Of a stretch of 7,707 bases of DNA, positions 1 to 3,969 are shown in pieces. The stretch spans positions 1 through 7,707 of the forward strand of contig CABUVF010000102.1 of assembly GCA_902494945.1 (NCBI GenBank), read 5' to 3'. Source of the stretch: an uncultured Collinsella sp. (GTDB lineage: Bacteria > Actinomycetota > Coriobacteriia > Coriobacteriales > Coriobacteriaceae). Under the pieces are notes generated by a model. It searched no databases. It had not been told where the DNA came from and saw only the letters and a program-made list of their open reading frames with translations. The first letter of the stretch is position 1; each line of letters begins with the position of its first letter. Position numbers and translations under genes: made by a program.

Positions 1-299
1 CGCTTGAGCCATTCGCCAAGGTTCTCGATGGCGGCCTCCAAGTTGATGGCCTCGCCGATGAGCGAACCGAGCGCAAATGAGACGATGAGCATGGTGGTAC
101 CGGTGGTCGCTAGCGCCTTTCCATCGATGATGAGCATCTTTTGCATGGTGCCGCCCAGGCCGATAAACAGGACGCACAGCCCCGATGCTTTCATGAGCGT
201 GTCTTGGATGTACGGTGTAATGAAGCGGCCGCCCGCTAATCCCAAAAGACCGCCCGCAACTAAAAGCGCAACGTTGATGATTGTTCCCAAGCCCGGCAT
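1..299 (-). CDS. DUF554 family membrane protein, N-terminal part (cut by window edge)
   Basis: 99 complete codons from an ATG at 299-297 run off the left edge of the window. The start is supported by an AGGAGG ribosome site (minus strand, positions 309-304) four bases upstream. The protein opens MPGLGTIINVALLVAGGLLG and has three hydrophobic, glycine-rich stretches at about residues 4-24, 38-52 and 62-85. The segments QDTLMKASGLCVLFIGLGG and FALGSLIGEAINLE match what I know of the DUF554 (YqgA/YdfK-like) inner-membrane proteins, which are about 220-240 aa long; roughly the first 40% is seen here. Function is not established for the family, although a transport role is often suggested. It reads in the same direction as the upstream 476-aa gene, 118 bp away, and probably has its own promoter in the palindromic leader between them. 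The family call is by recognition, not a search. Confidence 0.85.
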   Translation of the reverse strand, partial: MPGLGTIINVALLVAGGLLGLAGGRFITPYIQDTLMKASGLCVLFIGLGGTMQKMLIIDGKALATTGTTMLIVSFALGSLIGEAINLEAAIENLGEWLK

Positions 300-417
300 G
301 AGCCCTCCTGTATTGATGCCAACGTGGCAATCGTAGCAGAACGAAATGCGAGGCACATCGCGACTCATCTAATACGTTATATAAGTGGTATTAGGAATGA
401 TGCGCAGCATTTAAGCC
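300..417 (-). promoter_or_regulatory. Leader of the DUF554 gene with two adjacent palindromes
   Basis: This 118-bp non-coding stretch separates the end of the 476-aa gene from the DUF554 gene. It is locally AT-rich around 366-396, unlike its surroundings. It holds CTAATAC-N12-GTATTAG at 369-394, with an internal TTATATAA that could serve as a -10 region on the minus strand. It also holds AATGATGCGCAGCATT at 396-411, a 16-bp palindrome with one mismatched pair. Neither is followed by a T tract in the minus direction, so I read them as operator or promoter elements rather than a rho-independent terminator. No -35 box stands out clearly. Which regulator binds is unknown. Confidence 0.45.
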
Positions 418-1848
418 TCAGGTGGTTGTCGGGACATAGGGGTAGTAGTCAAAGCGCAGTGTCATAAGCCGCTGCGGGGATTCAATAGCCGCGGCGATGA
501 TATTGGCATCGCGGGCACGATCAAACCCTTCGAGTTCGATCTGATACGAGACGTCTTGCATAATGTCCAGACGTCGCCAGGCTAGAAGTGTGTCGCCATC
601 GAATTCCAAGGTCTTGCCTCCGTCTGGGGCAACGGCGTATAGACGCAGTTTAGCGGTGGTTGCAGGGTCGACAACCGTGACCTTTTTAATTTCGTTTCGA
701 GTATTCTTGGCGCCCAACAAGGTGAGCAGCGTTGGGGCCACGACCTCGCCCGATGGCAAATAGACGACTTCGATGGATTCGGGAAATGCGATGATGGCCG
801 ACTTGCGGACGGGCTGATTGGCGGCGGCAACTTCGATGTTTGCAGCATCGATGACCTCTGTGTGGTCGAGGGCGGCAAGCACGCAGCAGTTACCTTCATC
901 GATCTCCTGAGGATCAGCAAGCCCCAGACTGTCCGCGAGCTCGGGATCGTTTGGACCGGTAGCGGGCTCATTTGGCGCTTCGAAAGAAGCTGGGACGCTG
1001 TTTGTCGGCGACGGCGTGTCGCCCGCACCTGCTTCTTTGTCCGTGCTCTCTTCTTGTATGGTTGCGTTGATGGGTTCGTCGTTTGAGGGGAGCGTCTTGG
1101 CGTCAAGCGCGGAGGGGACAATCCCGACGGCTCCGGATCCGTTCCACTCCATCTCGAGAAGCGCCGGGTCGGCAAGAATGCGTTGCCTGCCTAGCGTGTG
1201 GGTATCGATCGCAATAGGGCCTGTCTCCGTCCCGCGCGTAAGGCTGAGCGATCCGGCCGGCTTCTCGAAATGAATGTCTGTGTCTTCGGTACTGGCGGCG
1301 TAGAACAGCAGGGATGCTTCTCCCGCCGCGATGGCATCGGTGCCCGCCTTGGTCAGCCGCAGCGATGCCGTGAATGAGAGGGTGGGCTGCACATCGTCTG
1401 CATTCGCGGCGGCGCAGCCCAGACATATACCGCCTCCTTTCTCGAAAAACGCACCGTCGAAGGCGACCTTCGCTCCGTTCGCCGAGTCATCGACCGAAGC
1501 GATATCGATGCGCAACCCCAAATCGCACGGATCGCCATCTGCATCGAGCACAATCGAGCGCCACGTGCAGACGGCGCACCCCGCCTGGGAGCCGTTTGCC
1601 TTGTTCGAACGATTGATATCCACGACTATCGAGCCGTCCGTATTACGACGAAGGCATCCCGAGGTTGAGATTGCGGCCTGTGCGAACGAAAAACGCTTGC
1701 ACGCAATGGCGCTCGACGGATTTGGTGCGGAGCTTAGGGCTGCTGGTAAGGAGTCTGCCATGACGGGAGTCGCCCAAGCGGCGACAGGCGTTCCGGTTGC
1801 GAGCGCGCCGCAGAGTGCGACGACGGGCAAAAGGTTCTTCGATGCCAT
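418..1848 (-). CDS. Large secreted surface protein, two domains, cysteine-containing (unknown family)
   Basis: 476 aa, last gene of the minus-strand surface operon. The ATG at 1848 has an AAGGAG site five bases upstream, and the gene begins 18 bp after the preceding stop. Residues 1-32 form a Sec signal peptide (core LLPVVALCGALATG, likely cleavage after AWA at 24-26 or slightly later). An N-terminal domain (about 50-245) carries C50, C65, a CAVC pair (91, 94), C108 and a CLGC pair (142, 145). A low-complexity E/P/S/N/A/D-rich linker (about 251-318) follows, then a C-terminal domain (about 319-476) starting with adjacent C321-C322 and ending in RFDYYPYVPTTT. Both domains have alternating hydrophobic patterns typical of beta-sandwich folds. 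There is no transmembrane segment, LPXTG-like motif or known cell-wall domain, so retention would depend on partner proteins or the protein is released. I do not recognise a family. Its position with other exported proteins suggests it is the main exposed component of a surface complex (inference). Confidence 0.8.
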   Translation of the reverse strand: MASKNLLPVVALCGALATGTPVAAWATPVMADSLPAALSSAPNPSSAIACKRFSFAQAAISTSGCLRRNTDGSIVVDINRSNKANGSQAGCAVCTWRSIVLDADGDPCDLGLRIDIASVDDSANGAKVAFDGAFFEKGGGICLGCAAANADDVQPTLSFTASLRLTKAGTDAIAAGEASLLFYAASTEDTDIHFEKPAGSLSLTRGTETGPIAIDTHTLGRQRILADPALLEMEWNGSGAVGIVPSALDAKTLPSNDEPINATIQEESTDKEAGAGDTPSPTNSVPASFEAPNEPATGPNDPELADSLGLADPQEIDEGNCCVLAALDHTEVIDAANIEVAAANQPVRKSAIIAFPESIEVVYLPSGEVVAPTLLTLLGAKNTRNEIKKVTVVDPATTAKLRLYAVAPDGGKTLEFDGDTLLAWRRLDIMQDVSYQIELEGFDRARDANIIAAAIESPQRLMTLRFDYYPYVPTTT

Positions 1849-1866
1849 GGGGTCTCCTTAGCTAAT

Positions 1867-2148
1867 TTAGTGCGGCCTGTCCGTGTTTCGTTTCTGGCTG
1901 CGTTTGATGTGCAGACCGAGGCCGGCGGTTCCCGCGCCTGCTGCCGTGGCGCCTGCTGCCAAGAGCCATCGTCTGTCGTCTGTCTGTGCCAACGGTTCCT
2001 TGCAGTTGCCGCGGTCGAGCTCCGAGAGGTCGACCGTCACCTGCGTGGCGGCCTGCGCCTGTTCTTGCTGGGCAAAGGCCATGGCTGGCCCAAACGCTAG
2101 GATACTGACGGCGGCGGCCAGGGCGACGGCCTTATGCCGTGTGCGCAC
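1867..2148 (-). CDS. Very small exported protein with degenerate sortase signal (LAQTD) and C-terminal anchor
   Basis: About 93 aa from a GTG at 2148. In-frame codons continue upstream to a TTG at 2178 (103 aa). I prefer GTG because it gives a standard signal peptide: MRTRHK, hydrophobic AVALAAAVSILAFG, then AMAFA before QQEQ. No strong ribosome site precedes either start. The GTG start overlaps the preceding stop (2134-2132) by 17 bp, which suggests translational coupling. The mature part is only about 30 residues before LAQTD (53-57). A hydrophobic glycine/alanine segment (61-80) and a basic tail KRSQKR (82-87) follow, which is the three-part layout of a cell-wall sorting signal. The canonical motif is LPXTG, and LAQTG-type variants occur in actinobacteria; here the glycine is aspartate. 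It could be a sortase substrate with a variant motif, or simply a double-anchored membrane mini-protein. In size and operon context it recalls the small LPXTG protein (CscD) of Csc clusters. Confidence 0.75.
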   Translation of the reverse strand: MRTRHKAVALAAAVSILAFGPAMAFAQQEQAQAATQVTVDLSELDRGNCKEPLAQTDDRRWLLAAGATAAGAGTAGLGLHIKRSQKRNTDRPH

Positions 2149-2731
2149 CGGGCTCGACCGTCCAGGTGATCGTTGCAACCTGATCGCCTTCGCCGGTTAC
2201 GCGGAAGATGTCGCGCGTGACGCGGGCGACGTTTCCGCTTGCCTTGAGCTTAATTTTGTCCGTGCCGCCGGCAATGCCCTGGTAGCCCATGTCGAAGGCT
2301 GCATTCTTGGAAAGATCGAGGCCCGTCTCCTGCATTGCGGCGCTGGCGTTCTGGAGTGCGCCGTCGGGGCCGACCTTAAAGTCGATGGAATTCTGCGCGG
2401 TTCCGGCCTTGGCGTCGGCGGCAATGGTCCAGGTGTTCATGGCGTCGATCTTCATGTTGGTGACATGGATGCCGTAGGCCGAATGATTGTCGATGGTGGT
2501 CGCGTCTTCTGAGGGGCCCTGAAGCGTGCCGTCGGCCTTGGCGACGAAGGGAATAACCGTCGGAACTTTGAACTCTACGTTGTCGATCTCGGTCCTGACC
2601 ATTACTTTCGTGGTTCCAACGCGCCCGGCTGCCAGAGCTGGCGTCGGGGCGGCGCCCATTGCGAGCGCGAGCGCGAGCCCTGCGCCCACGACGAGCGCTC
2701 TGGCTCCGTTCATGTTCCTGGTGATGTCCAT
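2132..2731 (-). CDS. Secreted beta-rich surface protein, WxL-like features
   Basis: 199 aa, with an ATG at 2731 preceded by AAGGA six bases upstream. The signal peptide is residues 1-35 (basic/polar start, core ALVVGAGLALALAMGAA, cleavage after ALA at 32-34). The mature protein reads as alternating strands. KVPTVIPFVAKADGTLQGPS (55-74) followed by DNHSAYGIHVTNMKI (81-95) is a pattern I associate with exported beta-sandwich domains of Gram-positive surface proteins. W101 begins WTIAAD, and near the end VATITWTV (185-192) carries W190. Two tryptophan motifs, the second in the last strand, recall the WxL domain, whose final strand typically reads like tiTWtL, but here they are WTI and WTV, so membership is only suggested. 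There is no membrane anchor or LPXTG motif. A 6-bp tandem repeat codes part of the signal core. The gene lies 90 bp after the 169-aa gene and overlaps the next one. Confidence 0.8.
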   Translation of the reverse strand: MDITRNMNGARALVVGAGLALALAMGAAPTPALAAGRVGTTKVMVRTEIDNVEFKVPTVIPFVAKADGTLQGPSEDATTIDNHSAYGIHVTNMKIDAMNTWTIAADAKAGTAQNSIDFKVGPDGALQNASAAMQETGLDLSKNAAFDMGYQGIAGGTDKIKLKASGNVARVTRDIFRVTGEGDQVATITWTVEPGAHTA

Positions 2732-2821
2732 GGTCGTTCCTTTCTATTCGCCGCGGGCCGTCCCCGCGATGATTGGACGAATGCTGGTGAATTGCGTGCG
2801 GTGCCGCGTCGGCCGGAAAAG
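2732..2821 (-). other. Intercistronic gap with a small GC hairpin
   Basis: This 90-bp gap is the only sizeable one inside the five-gene minus-strand operon. A hairpin CGCGGG-N5-CCCGCG can form at 2752-2768, about 10 bases upstream of the AAGGA ribosome site for the 199-aa gene. No T tract follows, so it is not a standard terminator. It might affect RNA stability or relative expression of the secreted components. I see no clear promoter in the gap. Confidence 0.35.
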
Positions 2822-3331
2822 CTAGTTCTCGGCTTGCTCAACCCGCACCTTGACACGTGTCGGATTGCCGTGGCTGTCGAGGGTCTTGGCATCGAGTGCC
2901 TGGATCTCGATGTATGCCTCGCCTTCTTTGATGTCGCCGGCGGGGCACGTCTCGATTGTCTTGCCGGTCTCGACCACACCGGATTCGTACATGGTCTCGT
3001 CGTTTTGGATGACGCGGAATCGCTGGGGAAATTTATTGTCTTGGACGTTTTGCACGTTGACGCGCAGCTTGCCGTCCTCCTGTAGCTGAGCGACCGGCGC
3101 GACCGAAATCGTCATCATGTTATCGCGGACGATGGCATCGAGCTCATCTTGGATTTCTTGTCGCGATTTACCCTCTGCCGTCGTGACTGAGGCACCCGCT
3201 TCGGGCACGGGCTGCGACTGCCAGGCGTATAGCCCTACGGCGATGAGGGCGCAGACGATAGCCAGACAGACAACGACGAGTTTCTTGCGACGCCCCAGTC
3301 CTGCGAGGCGGGGCGGCTTCTTCGCACTCAT
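2822..3331 (-). CDS. Membrane-anchored extracellular protein (unknown family)
   Basis: 169 aa. A basic N-terminus (KKPPRLAGLGRRKK) is followed by a single hydrophobic segment at 18-36. With no good cleavage site before WQSQPVPEAG, it is probably an uncleaved signal anchor with the C-terminal part outside. A short linker leads to a helix-like EIQDELDAIVRD (59-70), then a strand-rich domain (73-166) including MMTISVAPVAQLQEDGKLRV, QDNKFPQRFRVIQNDETMYE and GEAYIEIQALD. This looks like a fibronectin/Ig-type fold, but that is inferred from pattern only. A single cysteine (C129) lies in the domain. The ATG at 3331 has AAGGA six bases upstream and overlaps the stop of the 98-aa gene by four bases (ATGA), so the two are probably translationally coupled. 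It could be the membrane-bound scaffold for the secreted proteins encoded next, similar in position though not in sequence to the anchored DUF916 protein of WxL clusters. Confidence 0.8.
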   Translation of the reverse strand: MSAKKPPRLAGLGRRKKLVVVCLAIVCALIAVGLYAWQSQPVPEAGASVTTAEGKSRQEIQDELDAIVRDNMMTISVAPVAQLQEDGKLRVNVQNVQDNKFPQRFRVIQNDETMYESGVVETGKTIETCPAGDIKEGEAYIEIQALDAKTLDSHGNPTRVKVRVEQAEN

Positions 3332-3624
3332 GCGGCGTCCTTGGTGGTGTAGACACGTGCGAACGTGGACGGGTCCGCTCCAAAGAGCATGTGAAGCATC
3401 AGGCGGCGCGAGTAGATGAGCTCGTCAAAGTCGTGAGGGAGCTCGATGTCGTGGATACGCGCGATGTGGTGGGCGAGCGCCGAGAACGACTCGGGGTCGC
3501 AGATAACATCGGTGGTGACGTGGTAGACCGCCGTATCGGGGAACGCCTCTTCGTCGAAAGGCAGGAGATAGGGATCGTCGTCGGCCTCGATGGCGACGCC
3601 GTACTGGGGCCAGTAATATGCCAT
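3328..3624 (-). CDS. Small acidic cytosolic protein heading the surface operon (unknown)
   Basis: 98 aa, first gene of the minus-strand operon. The ATG at 3624 follows a strong GGGAGG ribosome site five bases upstream. No signal peptide or membrane segment is present, so it is probably cytosolic. The N-terminal part is acidic and aromatic (MAYYWPQYGVAIEADDDPYL, then FDEEAFPD). The C-terminal half contains a likely helical block with several histidines (ALAHHIARIHDIELPHDFDE, residues 49-68) and a basic/hydrophobic stretch SRRLMLHMLFGADP (72-85). I do not recognise a family. Histidine and acidic residues in HHIARIHD could bind a metal, but no known catalytic signature is complete. Its 4-bp ATGA overlap with the membrane-anchored gene ties it to the surface system, perhaps as a cytosolic partner or regulator (inference). 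Confidence 0.75.
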   Translation of the reverse strand: MAYYWPQYGVAIEADDDPYLLPFDEEAFPDTAVYHVTTDVICDPESFSALAHHIARIHDIELPHDFDELIYSRRLMLHMLFGADPSTFARVYTTKDAA

Positions 3625-3719
3625 GGGAACCTCCCTGCTTCTGGGGCCAAACTTCTATCGGTTTTGGCTGTCGATGCCGACCGTATCAGCCGCTACTTGA
3701 CCAATTTCTGACCAAATGC

Positions 3720-3749
3720 TTGACGGATTGACATCTCCGCAGGTAAAAG
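3720..3749 (+). promoter_or_regulatory. Candidate sigma-A-type promoter for the dehydrogenase/ETF operon
   Basis: TTGACG (3720-3725) and TAAAAG (3744-3749) are separated by 18 bp and match the -35/-10 consensus at five and four of six positions. If used, the transcript would have a leader of about 210 nt. A weaker alternative nearer the gene is TTGCAC (3860-3865) with AATTAT (3882-3887), spaced by 16 bp. Neither is certain. Confidence 0.25.
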
Positions 3750-3848
3750 GTGGGAAAAATTACTTCAACTTTTTTCGAGCGACAATCGAGCGGTCGGCGA
3801 CGGCGGGGCGATATGTGTCAAAAGCATCGTCTGCCGAGGAAGCCTTGC

Positions 3849-3870
3849 CGTTCGCCGAATTGCACGAACG
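3849..3870. promoter_or_regulatory. Inverted repeat CGTTCG-N10-CGAACG, candidate operator
   Basis: The perfect 6-bp arms at 3849-3854 and 3865-3870 lie about 100 bp before the dehydrogenase start and overlap a weak -35-like TTGCAC. Their 16-bp centre-to-centre spacing would suit a dimeric regulator binding two major grooves. Lactate operons are often controlled by GntR/LldR-type repressors, but the sequence does not match a consensus I can name. Confidence 0.3.
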
Positions 3871-3969
3871 TAAAAAACGCCAATTATGGAGACGGTCTCG
3901 AACACGTCGACGAAACGATGCGGTAACATCTCCCTGCAAACACTGTAGTTAGCTAAAGGGGGAGTTCGC

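Larger units (their letters stand above)
3625..3969. promoter_or_regulatory. Divergent intergenic region between the surface operon and the lactate dehydrogenase operon
   Basis: 345 bp without a credible gene, more AT-rich than its flanks. It must hold promoters for both divergent operons. Visible structure: TGACCAA repeated at 3698-3704 and 3709-3715; further TGAC units at 3721 and 3729; TCGAGCG repeated at 3775-3781 and 3786-3792; an A/T-rich patch with a T run at 3770-3775; an inverted repeat CGTTCG-N10-CGAACG at 3849-3870; and an 8-bp palindrome CGTCGACG at 3905-3912. I could not fix a convincing -35/-10 pair for the minus-strand operon. Short open frames on both strands here lack ribosome sites and were not called. 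Confidence 0.7.

Noticed and set aside
4..336. 110-codon plus-strand frame at the left edge
   Set aside because: The minus-strand reading gives a DUF554-like membrane protein with an AGGAGG site; the plus frame has neither a family nor a ribosome site.
396..411. Palindrome after the 476-aa gene as a rho-independent terminator
   Set aside because: The stem is interrupted and no T run follows on the minus strand.
1331..1861. 176-codon open frame on the plus strand opposite the 476-aa gene
   Set aside because: There is no ribosome site and no recognisable protein; the minus-strand gene has a signal peptide, a good ribosome site and operon context.
2146..2178. TTG at 2178 as the start of the mini-protein
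   Set aside because: It would add ten polar residues before an already complete signal peptide and lengthen the overlap with the previous gene to 47 bp; GTG at 2148 is preferred, though not proved.
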